From contig NZ_JAERWK010000030.1 in the NCBI RefSeq assembly GCF_016918035.1, positions 1 to 44,870 on the forward strand: 44,870 nucleotides of DNA. Reading direction: 5' to 3'. Positions 26,045 through 34,747 of this stretch are shown here, piece by piece. Numbering within the stretch: position 1 is the stretch's first letter; every line of letters starts with the position of its first letter. This DNA is from Nakamurella leprariae (GTDB lineage: Bacteria; Actinomycetota; Actinomycetes; Mycobacteriales; Nakamurellaceae). The translations under genes and the position numbers were made by a program. The notes under the pieces were generated by a model. That model saw only the letters and a program-made list of their open reading frames with translations. It was not told the DNA's origin and did not search any database.

Positions 26045-26395
26045 GTGAGCAGCCATCGTCGGGATCCTGACCTGCGACAGGCCATCGTGGCCCCAATACG
26101 CCACGAATTGCGTCACGAACGGCTTGAGTACGGCTGCCAGTGCCTGATCACCGCCATCGCGACGAACGCAAGTGACGCCCATGTCACCGTGATCGGCGAC
26201 GACGGCGCGGTGTCGGTCCTGGTGGTCGACTCGATGTCGCTGTTCGACCACGACATCGCCCTCGGCGACATCGTCTGGTCACGACGACGACCTCCGCCGC
26301 AGCGGCGCCCGCCGTCAGTCCCGAGCGGCATCTCACGCGCCATACTCGACGGGTGCGCATCTCTGCGAAGACGGACTACGCCCTGCGAGCCATGA
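26045..26395 (+). CDS. Possible small protein or remnant before the Rrf2 gene
   Basis: A 116-codon frame whose middle part (about 26150-26280) has strong G/C third positions and reads as a plausible domain (VTVIGDDGAVSVLVVDSMSL). Its ends do not look coding and it runs 43 nt into the Rrf2 gene. It may be a decayed gene once controlled by the leader peptide, or chance. Not recognised. Confidence 0.25.
   Translation: MSSHRRDPDLRQAIVAPIRHELRHERLEYGCQCLITAIATNASDAHVTVIGDDGAVSVLVVDSMSLFDHDIALGDIVWSRRRPPPQRRPPSVPSGISRAILDGCASLRRRTTPCEP
26341..26346 (+). promoter_or_regulatory. -10-like element for leaderless rrf2
   Basis: CATACT ends 6 nt before the GTG at 26353, implying that the regulator can be transcribed from its own leaderless promoter, independent of the leader peptide upstream. 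Confidence 0.45.
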
Positions 26396-26868
26396 TCGAG
26401 CTGTCGGCGCGTCGGGCCGACGGGTTCGTCAAGGCCGAGGTCGTCGCCGAAGCGCAAGACATCGCGTTGCCGTTCCTGGTCAGCATCTTCAACACGCTGC
26501 GCATCGCCGGTCTGGTGGTCACCAAGCGCGGACCGGACGGTGGGTATCGCCTGGGGCTGGATCCGGAGCAGCTCAGTGTCGCGGACATCATCCGGGTGAT
26601 CGAGGGACCGCTGGCCAACATCGTCGGCGTCGCGCCCGAGGACGTGCGGTACACCGGGTCGACCGAACGACTCAAGGACGTCTGGGTGGCCCTGCGGGTC
26701 GCGATGCGGTCCGTGTTGGAGCAGACGACGCTGGCCGATGTGGCCGGCCGGGCGCTGCCGGCCGAGGTGACCACGCTGCTGGCGCAGGACGGCGCCTGGG
26801 TCAGCCGGCCCCGGCTGCCCGCAGCGCTGACGTCGCCGGCCGCTGCCCTGGACGGCTCCGCTCCGTGA
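26353..26868 (+). CDS. Rrf2-family transcriptional regulator
   Basis: A 171-residue Rrf2 repressor: MRISAKTDYALRAMIELS opening, winged helix with ALPFLVSIFNTLRIAGLV, then the wing KRGPDGGYRLG and ADIIRVIEGPLANIVG. It has no cysteine at all, so it cannot bind an Fe-S cluster as IscR or NsrR do; this makes it more like CymR, the cysteine-metabolism repressor, though that is inference. The GTG start has a CATACT -10 six bases upstream. It lies next to a cysteine leader peptide and the thiazole genes. Its C-terminal 25 residues are low-complexity Ala/Pro/Ser. Confidence 0.88.
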   Translation: MRISAKTDYALRAMIELSARRADGFVKAEVVAEAQDIALPFLVSIFNTLRIAGLVVTKRGPDGGYRLGLDPEQLSVADIIRVIEGPLANIVGVAPEDVRYTGSTERLKDVWVALRVAMRSVLEQTTLADVAGRALPAEVTTLLAQDGAWVSRPRLPAALTSPAAALDGSAP

Positions 26869-26980
26869 CAGCGCCGACTGCTTCCGGACGTCGCCCGGCC
26901 TCGGCCACGGGGCGCGCCGGTCCTGGACCCGGCAGTCCGCCGATCAGCGCGGTGCCGTCACGCGGGTGGATCGGGGATGG

Positions 26981-28036
<1,056 letters not shown>

Positions 28037-28040
<4 letters not shown>

Positions 28041-29173
28041 GAGAACCTCCATGGGTCAGCGGGCTTCGCCGCCGCGACCGGCGTGCCGGCAAGTTCGGCG
28101 ACGACGGCGTCTGCGGTGAGCGGGGCGAGCAGGACGCCATTGCGGCCGTGCCCGGTGGCCAGCACCACCCGGTCGTCGAGCCTGCCGATGAACGGGACAC
28201 CGTCGGGACTCGTCGGGCGCAGCCCGGCGGCGTGCTCGACCAGCTCGAACTCGGCCAGACCCGGCAGCACCGCGGCGGCGTCGGCCAGCAGATCCCGGAC
28301 ACCGCCGACGGTGACGGTGGTGTCGGTCCCGGCCTCGTGCTGGGTGGCCCCGACCACCACCCCGTCCGACCGGGGCACCAGGTACACCGAGCGGCCGTGG
28401 ACCAGCGCCCGGATCGTGTGGCGAGGAACGGGTATCGCGCCGGATCGGTGTCGTAGACGCAGGATCTCACCCTTGACCGGGCGTACCAGCAGCGCACCGG
28501 CGCCGGACCACGACGCGCCGAGCAGCTCCGGACTCCCGATGCCGGCGGCGACCACGACCTGATCGGCATCGCCGACGAGCGCGTCGTCGAGGCCGGCCAC
28601 GGCCCGCTCGACGGTGCGGACACCGGCTCGGTACGTGGCCGATCGCAGTGCCGCGAGCAGCGCCCGGTTGTCCACCGACCGCTCCTGCGAAATCGACAGG
28701 CCGGAGGTCAGGGTCGGCGCGAGACCTGGTTCCAGGCGGTGCACTTCGTCGTCATCCAGGATCTCGACGCACCGGCCCTGCGCGATCAGGTACTCGACGG
28801 TGCGGGCCAGCTCCGCGCGGTCCCCCGAGTCCAGGCCGACCACGACGGTGCCCTCCGCACTCAGCCCGCACGGTTGCCCGGCCGCGGCTTCGAGGTCGCC
28901 GGCGAAGGAAGGCCACCGGCGCAGTGACTCGCTGCCCAGCTCGAGGAGCGCCTCCTCGCCCGGGTGTCCTTCCGTCAGGGGCGCCAGCATGCCGCCCGCG
29001 ACCCAGGACGATCCGCGGCCGGGACGGGAATCGACGACGTCGACCGACCAGCCGGCGAGCGCCGCGCGCCAGGCCACCGACCAGCCGATCACGCCGCCAC
29101 CCAGCACGACCAGGCGTCCGCCCGGCCGGTCGACCGACGGCGGGACTGCCGGCACGGTTGCAGCAGGCGACAC
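28037..29173 (-). CDS. thiO: Glycine oxidase ThiO
   Basis: FAD-dependent oxidase giving dehydroglycine for the thiazole ring. 378 residues of the DAO superfamily: dinucleotide motif VVLGGGVIGWSVAW near 22-35, SSWVAGGMLAPLTEG near 55-69, LVRPVKGEILRL (about 230), and the C-terminal LATGHGRNGVLLAP that closes the FAD site. It starts at GTG 29173, 10 nt from the 3' edge of the TPP riboswitch; the GGAAGGGG just upstream belongs to the aptamer, suggesting translational control. First gene of the operon. Confidence 0.93.
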
Positions 29174-29182
29174 GACGCTGAG

Positions 29183-29272
29183 CCCCTTCCTTCGCCGGCA
29201 TGACCCGGATCAGGTTCGACGGTCGGGGCTGCGTGCCCCCTCTCAGTCCCGCTGCTCCGGGACTCCCGTGGT
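29183..29272 (-). promoter_or_regulatory. TPP riboswitch (THI element)
   Basis: On the minus strand the aptamer core is clear: CACGGGAGTCCC, then GGGACTGAGAGGG, a variable arm, GACCGTCGAACCTGATCCGG, GTCATGCCGGCGAAGGAAGG. The CTGAGA and ACCTGATCCGGGTCATGCCGGCG boxes are the invariant TPP-binding parts. It sits directly before thiO; a TATGGT -10 (29281-29286, minus) lies just upstream. Thiamine pyrophosphate should switch off thiO-thiS-thiG. Confidence 0.95.
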
Positions 29273-29361
29273 TCCGGGCCACCATACTCACGACAGGGCA
29301 GTGTCCGGAAGGTCGGTCGACATCCGGTGTCGGCGAGACCGTCTGGAGTAGCGTTCGCCGC

Positions 29362-29445
29362 ATGTGTCCCGCGTCCCGCCGCCGTGCCGATCCCTGCGCT
29401 GATTCCTGCGCCGATCCCTGTGCAGGCCTCGGGCGCTGCTCATGA
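29362..29445 (+). CDS. Leaderless cysteine-rich small ORF coupled to thiE
   Basis: 27 codons with five Cys, arranged as a repeat ([14 protein letters not shown]) after [14 protein letters not shown] (29349-29354) ends 7 nt before its ATG, so the transcript probably begins at the start codon. Its stop overlaps the thiE ATG (ATGA, 29442-29445), and thiE has no ribosome site of its own. This is the arrangement of polycysteine leaderless small ORFs that act as cysteine-responsive attenuators in mycobacteria. Not conserved at sequence level with anything I recognise. Confidence 0.6.
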   Translation: MCPASRRRADPCADSCADPCAGLGRCS

Positions 29446-30125
29446 TCACCGCCGGTGCGACGGACCGTCGCGCGCGGTTGGCCACGTCCAGGCTGTACCT
29501 GTGCACCGACGCCCGCCGCGAGCGCGGCGACCTGGCCGAATTCGCTGAGGCGGCCCTGTTCGGCGGCGTGGACGTCATTCAGCTGCGCGACAAGGGCTCT
29601 CAAGGCGAGCGGCGATTCGGCCCGCTGGAGGCTCGAGAGGAACTGGCCGCGCTGCAGGTGCTGGGTGCCGCGGCCCGGCGCCACGGGGCGCTGCTGGCGG
29701 TGAACGACCGTGCCGATCTCGCCCTGGCCGCTGGGGCGGACGTGCTGCACCTCGGCCAGGACGACTTGCCGGTCTCGCAGGCGAAGCGCGTCGTGGGACC
29801 CGACGTGCTGATCGGCCGCTCCACCCACGACCAGAGCCAGGCCGACGCGGCGGCGGCCCAGCCCGGCGTGGACTACTTCTGCACCGGTCCCTGCTGGCCC
29901 ACGCCGACCAAACCAGGTCGCCGGGCGCCGGGGCTGGACCTGGTCCGAACCACCGCGGCCCGTTGGCCCGGCAGACCGTGGTTCGCCATCGGCGGCATCG
30001 ACCTCGACCGAGTCGCCGAGGTCCGACAGGCCGGCGCCACCCGCATCGTGGTCGTCCGGGCCGTCACCGAGGCGAAGGCTCCGGCGGCGGCGGCCCGCGC
30101 CCTGCGCGCCGCCCTCACCGACTGA
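29442..30125 (+). CDS. thiE: Thiamine-phosphate synthase ThiE
   Basis: Joins the pyrimidine pyrophosphate and thiazole phosphate to form thiamine monophosphate. 227 residues, TIM barrel: [10 protein letters not shown] near 43-52, [25 protein letters not shown] near 85-109, the [13 protein letters not shown] phosphate loop and FAIGGID near 180. It is divergent from the TPP-controlled thiO operon and not under that riboswitch; it is instead coupled to a cysteine-rich small ORF. A 13-residue N-terminal extension precedes the usual start region. Confidence 0.94.
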   Translation: MITAGATDRRARLATSRLYLCTDARRERGDLAEFAEAALFGGVDVIQLRDKGSQGERRFGPLEAREELAALQVLGAAARRHGALLAVNDRADLALAAGADVLHLGQDDLPVSQAKRVVGPDVLIGRSTHDQSQADAAAAQPGVDYFCTGPCWPTPTKPGRRAPGLDLVRTTAARWPGRPWFAIGGIDLDRVAEVRQAGATRIVVVRAVTEAKAPAAAARALRAALTD

Positions 30126-30138
30126 GCCGGATCACGGG

Positions 30139-30173
30139 GACGGGGACCAGACCGCTGCGCCCGGATCCCCGTC
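30139..30173. terminator. Hairpin between thiE and the DsbA-like gene
   Basis: 8-bp inverted repeat GACGGGGA / TCCCCGTC with a 19-nt loop, between two convergent genes and overlapping the last bases of the minus-strand gene. Confidence 0.45.
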
Positions 30174-30780
30174 ATCGCGGCAGCGTGGTGTGCTTGAACT
30201 CGTTGAGATCCGGCCACCCGATGAGCAGGTCGACCACCCGTCCGATGGTGGCCAGCGAGCCGCTGGGGTCGGCGTCGGCGGCCGATCGGCTCATCAGTCG
30301 GACGAACACCGCTTGATCGCCCGCGATGAATGTGGGCACCCCCCACACGGAGTGAGAGCCGACGTACCGCTCGTGATCGGCCCGCACGGTGTCCAGCGCG
30401 GTCCCATTGTCGATCCGCGCGAACACGTCCTCAGGGTCCACCCCGTGCTCGGTGAGCACCCCCCGAAGCACCGCCGGGTCCTCCAGGTGCCGGCCCTGGT
30501 CGTGCCGGACGGCGAACAGGGCGCGGTGCACGGCGGGGAACTGCTCGGGGAAGTGGTCGCGCACGGTCACCCCCACCTGCAGGGCCAGGATGCCTCGGTC
30601 GTCATGCGGGTGGTCCCACACGTCCGGCTGACCCTCCTCGACGTGGGCCTGACCGAGCGAGAACGGTGCGAAGTGCACCGTCCAGTCGGCCCCGGCGGCC
30701 AGGCCGGTCAGGATGTGTTCGTGCGCGTTCCGCGCGAACGGGCAGCGGTAGTCCCAGGTGACGGTGAACTCGGCGGTCAT
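30172..30780 (-). CDS. DsbA-family thioredoxin-fold protein
   Basis: A 202-residue DsbA/2-hydroxychromene-carboxylate-isomerase-like protein: [14 protein letters not shown] (residues 9-22), the helical insert, then the cis-proline region [11 protein letters not shown] near 152. The active site is CPFA with a single cysteine (Cys13), so it is not a disulfide oxidant of the CxxC type; mycothiol-linked transferase or isomerase chemistry is more likely. No signal peptide, so cytoplasmic. Good ribosome site (GGAAGGA). Confidence 0.85.
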   Translation of the reverse strand: MTAEFTVTWDYRCPFARNAHEHILTGLAAGADWTVHFAPFSLGQAHVEEGQPDVWDHPHDDRGILALQVGVTVRDHFPEQFPAVHRALFAVRHDQGRHLEDPAVLRGVLTEHGVDPEDVFARIDNGTALDTVRADHERYVGSHSVWGVPTFIAGDQAVFVRLMSRSAADADPSGSLATIGRVVDLLIGWPDLNEFKHTTLPR

Positions 30781-30956
30781 GGGTGGGTCCTTCCGTAGTT
30801 GGTGGTGCGAAACGGGATTCGGGGCTCGTCGAGCCGGGCGAGGGGCGCCCGCCAGCGGGTCACCGGTGGACTCCAGACCCGATCGGATGCGAGAGCGCCT
30901 CCAGAGCAGTCATCCTCGGCGCGAGGCGGGCCGGCGAGGGCCGAGCTCCGCAGTTG

Positions 30957-30984
30957 TTTACTTTTCCGGTCCAGTATGTACAGT
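30957..30984 (+). promoter_or_regulatory. Candidate promoter of cluster 2
   Basis: TTTACT (30957-30962) and TACAGT (30979-30984) are 16 nt apart in an unusually AT-rich patch for this DNA. They predict a leader of about 290 nt that contains the Cys-Cys peptide at 31093 before the first gene at 31285. Confidence 0.5.
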
Positions 30985-31092
30985 AGTGATGGCGCCGAAC
31001 GCATCGGGTCGCGCCAGGGCGCCACCGCCGCGGTGCGCCGCCTGAAGTCCGCGCATCGCTTGGGTGCGCCCGGTCGAGGAGAGGGGTCCGAC

Positions 31093-31143
31093 ATGAACGA
31101 CGTCATGTCGCGGGCCTGTTGTCCCTCGACGCAGCGTCCCTGA
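31093..31143 (+). CDS. Cys-Cys leader peptide before cluster 2
   Basis: A 16-residue ORF, MNDVMSRACCPSTQRP, with a strong ribosome site (GGAGAGGGG). Two adjacent Cys codons lie at positions 9-10. The start lies in a 6-bp inverted repeat (ACATGA/TCATGT, 31091-31108). Downstream, GTGCGG/CCGCAC (31199-31219) can pair before the monooxygenase start. The pattern is that of a cysteine-sensing attenuation leader. Confidence 0.55.
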   Translation: MNDVMSRACCPSTQRP

Positions 31144-31284
31144 CGCATCCCCGCGCGACGCGCATCCCTCCCGTCCCGCCCGGCCCCCGTCCCACTCGGT
31201 GCGGCCGATCGCCCCGCACGCCGCAACCCCCGGTACTGCCCAGGTGGCGCCCGTGCCCCGTCCGTGAACAGGAATCGAAGAGTC

Positions 31285-33024
31285 ATGGCTGACAAGCGCC
31301 AATTGAGGATCGGGCACTCCCTGTGGCCGTTGGGTCGGCACGGGTCCGCCTGGCGGCTCCCCCGTGTGCACCGGTTGCTCGAGGGCGACCCCCAGTTCTA
31401 CCGCGACAGCGTGCAGACCGCGGAACGCGGACTGTTCGACTACTTCTTCCTGGGCAGCTCGGAGTCGGCGCGACTGCCGGCGCGCCAGGCGCAGACGGCC
31501 GAGGGCGGGGGATTCCGAGCCGCGGATGGGGCCCGCGGTATCGGCGGATCGGGCGGCCCCGGGGCCGATCACTACTGGACGCCCAACCAGCTCATCAAAC
31601 TCGAGAGCTTCACCGCCACCTCCTTCGTGGCGGCGCTGAGTCGAAACATCGGACTGGCAGCGACGTTCAACACCACCTACCACCACCCGTACACGATCGC
31701 CCGGCAGGCGGCGACGCTCGATCACCTGTCCGGCGGTCGCGCCGCGATCAACATCGTCACCGGGCGGGCCGACGATGCCGCTCGGAACTACGGCCTGCCG
31801 CAGCAGCCCGACACCGATGACCGCTGGGAACGGGCCGAGGAGTTCATCAAGATCCTCTGGTCGCTGTGGGACGGCTGGGAGGACGGCTGGCTGATCAACG
31901 ACAAGGCCGGCGGGGTCTACATCGACCCGGATCGCATCCGATCCAGTGACTTCCACGGTCGCTTCTTCGACGTGGCCGGACCGATCAACATCCCGCCGTC
32001 CCCGCAGCGCCGGATTCCTCTGATCGTCGCCGGCGCCTCGCAGCGGTCGTTCGAGTTCGGGGCCAAGTACGCGGATGTGCGCTTCATCCCGTTCGCCGAC
32101 CGACAGGCCGAGTACTACCGGACGCAGAAGGATCTCGCCGCGGGTTATGGGCGGAATCCCGACGACTACTTCTTGCTGCCGGGTATCACGTTCTACGTCG
32201 ACGAGACCTCCACCGGCGCGCATGCCCGGTTCCGGGAGGTCCAGGACCTGGCGACGCCGGTGTACAGTGCGTCGGCGTTGGGAGCGGTGCTCGGTTACGA
32301 CCTGACGCCGTTCGCCCAGACCGACCGGGTGCTGGACGTCGTCGACCTGGCGGCCATCCCGGATGCCGCTTGGGTGGTGCACCGGGCCATCCACGGGTTC
32401 GGCGACGAGCACATCACGTTGGCCGACCTCGATCACTTCGTGGCCAACATGCCGTTCAACCAGGTGCCGGTGGTCGGCTCGGGCACGGAAGTGGCCGACT
32501 GGATCGAAGAGCAGTTCCTGGACCGCAAGCTGGACGGGGTGGTCGTCTTCCCGCCGTTCCAGCCGGGAGCGCTCGACGCCTTCGTCGACCTGGTCGTGCC
32601 GGAGCTGCAGCGGCGCGGTCTGTTCCGCACCTCCTACGAGGGCACCACATTCCGTGAGCGACTGTCCGGCCGCTCCGGTCGCACGGTCAGTCGCCCGGCA
32701 ACGCCGGTCGTCACTCCCGAGCTCGTGGACGCGGCCGAAGCGGTCCGTCGAGTGGCCGCCGGGGCGGCGCTGTTCGACGTGCGGAACACCCCGACCGACC
32801 CCGTCGACGGCGCCGTCCCAGTGGCCAAGGACGCCCTGGTCCGAGCGGTCGCCGAGGCGGGCATCGCGCGCCACCAGCCGGTCGTCGTCTACTGCGGGTC
32901 GATCGCCGGATCGGGGCCGGCCGCCGATGCGCTCAGCGCCGCGGGGTGGAGCCAGGTCTCCCACGTCGACGGCGGGTACCAGGCCATCCGATCGGTCGTG
33001 GCCGATGCCGTGACCTCGCCGTGA
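31285..33024 (+). CDS. LLM-class FMN-dependent monooxygenase fused to a rhodanese domain
   Basis: A 579-residue fusion. Residues 1 to about 465 are an NtaA/DmoA-type FMNH2-dependent monooxygenase (ERGLFDYFFLGSSE, LDHLSGGRAAINIVTGRAD, PPSPQRRIPLIVAGASQ, VPELQRRGLFR...TTFRERL). Residues about 475-579 are a single rhodanese-like domain (ALFDVRNTP, then VVVYCGSIAGSGPAADAL) with the persulfide cysteine at 537; the loop is CGSIAGS, lacking the usual Arg. The fusion suggests that sulfur released by oxygenation is passed to, or trapped on, a persulfide. The start at 31285 follows GGAATCGAAGAG. It overlaps the broken amidohydrolase by GTGA. Confidence 0.88.
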   Translation: MADKRQLRIGHSLWPLGRHGSAWRLPRVHRLLEGDPQFYRDSVQTAERGLFDYFFLGSSESARLPARQAQTAEGGGFRAADGARGIGGSGGPGADHYWTPNQLIKLESFTATSFVAALSRNIGLAATFNTTYHHPYTIARQAATLDHLSGGRAAINIVTGRADDAARNYGLPQQPDTDDRWERAEEFIKILWSLWDGWEDGWLINDKAGGVYIDPDRIRSSDFHGRFFDVAGPINIPPSPQRRIPLIVAGASQRSFEFGAKYADVRFIPFADRQAEYYRTQKDLAAGYGRNPDDYFLLPGITFYVDETSTGAHARFREVQDLATPVYSASALGAVLGYDLTPFAQTDRVLDVVDLAAIPDAAWVVHRAIHGFGDEHITLADLDHFVANMPFNQVPVVGSGTEVADWIEEQFLDRKLDGVVVFPPFQPGALDAFVDLVVPELQRRGLFRTSYEGTTFRERLSGRSGRTVSRPATPVVTPELVDAAEAVRRVAAGAALFDVRNTPTDPVDGAVPVAKDALVRAVAEAGIARHQPVVVYCGSIAGSGPAADALSAAGWSQVSHVDGGYQAIRSVVADAVTSP

Positions 33025-33819
33025 GTGCGCCGGAGGACCGCGGCGTCATCGACCTCCATGCGCACTACCCGGTCCCGGCCGAGCTGCTCCCGCAGGATCG
33101 CTCGCCCATCGGAATCCCGGCCGAGCGCTTCGAATCCGTCGGTGGGCTGTCCGGTCTGACCCGCAGGAGCGCCGCCGACGGCGTCCGACGGCGAGCGATC
33201 AGTCCGTCGCCGGAGCAGATCTGGGGCCCGACCGGGACGATCGCCACGGCGGAGGTCACGGCCGTCAACGAGTACCTGGCCGACCTGGTGTTCCGGGAAC
33301 ATCCCGGATCCTTCGTGGGCCTGGCCACGGTGGACGCGTACGCCGGGGAGGCCGGTGCCGAGCAGGTCCGAACCGCGGTCGAGACGCTCGGCCTGCACGG
33401 CATCGTGCTGGACTCCGTTCGGGGTGCCCGGTCCCTGAGCGCCCTCGACCCGGGTGTTCGCGGCCGACGCGATCGCCGATCACCGCCGAGCGCACGGTGC
33501 GGCACCCAACCTGTACTTCGACACGATGCGGCCGAGTCCGGCGTTGGTGCGCTACTACCGCGACACCATCGGCGTGGAGCGCATCGTCGTCGGCACCGAC
33601 TGGCCGGGTGGCACCGTGTCCTTCGATTCGATCGAGACCGTACTGCTGGCAGCTGGTCTCGATGTCGCAGAGCGATCCCTCGTTCGCTCCGGGACCGCCC
33701 GTCGGCTGTTCGCCTCCGCATCGTCCCCGGCCGGGTCGGCCGCACCGTCCGTCCCGACGCCGACAACCACCACCACCGCATCCTCACTCGCACCGACAGG
33801 AACAGGAGGTCGATCATGA
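33021..33819 (+). pseudogene. Decayed amidohydrolase (COG2159/amidohydrolase_2-like)
   Basis: Two frames hold the two ends of one metal-dependent hydrolase. From GTG 33021 the frame reads SAPEDRGVIDLHAHYPVP (metal-binding HxH) through LGLHGIVLDSVRGARSLSALDPG at about 33450. The rest, VFAADAIADH...NLYFDT and VGTDWPGG (catalytic Asp), continues in another frame from about 33454 to 33819. The central part with the third metal histidine, normally some 70-100 residues, is missing, so this is an internal deletion with a frameshift rather than a sequencing slip. Both ends keep 4-nt overlaps with the neighbours (GTGA at 33021, ATGA at 33816). Confidence 0.8.
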
Positions 33820-34670
33820 CCGTGGCCGAGCACCGCACCGATGTCGTGATCTCCGCGACCGAACTCAAGGAGCTGCTGGCCTCCGGGGCGGACGTCGTGG
33901 TGCTCGACGTCCGCCGGAGCACCAACGAGCCGCTGGAGGCCGAGTACCGCGCCGGGCACATCCCGGGGGCGCGCTTCGCGAACCACTTCACCCAGCTGTC
34001 CGGACCTCCATCGGCGGCTGCCGGGCGCAATCCGCTGCCCGACGACGAGACGATCCAGGCGGCCGTCACGGCGTGGGGGATCAACGCCGGCAGCACCGTG
34101 GTCGTCTCCAGCGACGTCGGCGGGCCGACCGCCACCCGCGGATGGTGGGTGCTGAAGTGGGCCGGCGTGCCCGATGTCCGGTACCTGGACGGCGGTCTCG
34201 CGGCGTGGGTGGAGGCCGGTGGTGAACTCGACACCGAAGTCCCGCCGGAGGGCCACGGCTCGTTCCGCGTCACCACCGGCTCCCTGCCCGTGCTGACGGC
34301 CGACCAGGCCGCGGAACTCGCTCGTGACGGCGTACTGCTCGACGCGCGTCCCGCCACCGACTATTTCGGCTCGCCCGATCAGCCACTGACCGGGCACATT
34401 CCCGGTGCCCTGAGCGCCCCGTTCTCGATCGCGCTGCAGGGCGGAACCGGCCTGCTCGGTGACGATCAGGCGATTCGCGCCGTCTATGCGGCCGTCGGGG
34501 CCGACGGCGAGCGGCCGATCGGCCTGTATTGCGGCGGTGGTGTCGGTGCCACCTTCGGCGTCCTGGCGCTGGCGCGGCTGGGGATCCCCGCCGCCCTCTA
34601 CCCGGGTTCGTGGAGTCAGTGGAGCGCTGACGCCGCTCGTCCGATCGCCACCGGCAGCCAGCCCGGCTGA
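33816..34670 (+). CDS. Two-domain sulfurtransferase (thiosulfate/3-mercaptopyruvate sulfurtransferase)
   Basis: A 284-residue protein of two rhodanese domains. The N-terminal domain (about 10-140; VVVLDVRRST, AGHIPGARFANHF) lacks an active cysteine (VVVSSDVGGPTA). The C-terminal domain (about 155-280) has LLDARPATDYFG and the catalytic Cys239 in LYCGGGVGATF. It moves sulfane sulfur from thiosulfate or mercaptopyruvate to thiol acceptors. Strong ribosome site (ACAGGAGGTCGATC); the ATG overlaps the amidohydrolase remnant. In a cluster with sulfonate-type import and LLM oxygenases it supports a sulfur-scavenging role. Confidence 0.92.
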   Translation: MTVAEHRTDVVISATELKELLASGADVVVLDVRRSTNEPLEAEYRAGHIPGARFANHFTQLSGPPSAAAGRNPLPDDETIQAAVTAWGINAGSTVVVSSDVGGPTATRGWWVLKWAGVPDVRYLDGGLAAWVEAGGELDTEVPPEGHGSFRVTTGSLPVLTADQAAELARDGVLLDARPATDYFGSPDQPLTGHIPGALSAPFSIALQGGTGLLGDDQAIRAVYAAVGADGERPIGLYCGGGVGATFGVLALARLGIPAALYPGSWSQWSADAARPIATGSQPG

Positions 34671-34747
34671 CTGCCGCAACCACGCCCGCCCGCCCTCCGA
34701 GCTCCATCCATCGAACCGCCGCACGAGCGGCGAAAGGACGTCCCACC

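Noticed and set aside
31091-31108. ACATGA/TCATGT inverted repeat as a repressor operator
   Set aside because: It lies far downstream of the predicted promoter and includes the leader-peptide start, so an RNA-level role or coincidence is likelier.
30958-32964. 668-codon minus-strand frame opposite the LLM-rhodanese gene
   Set aside because: Mirror of a coding frame with clear domains; no ribosome site or family match.
33454-33819. C-terminal amidohydrolase part as an independent gene
   Set aside because: It lacks the metal-binding N-terminus and has no own ribosome site; better explained as half of a broken gene.
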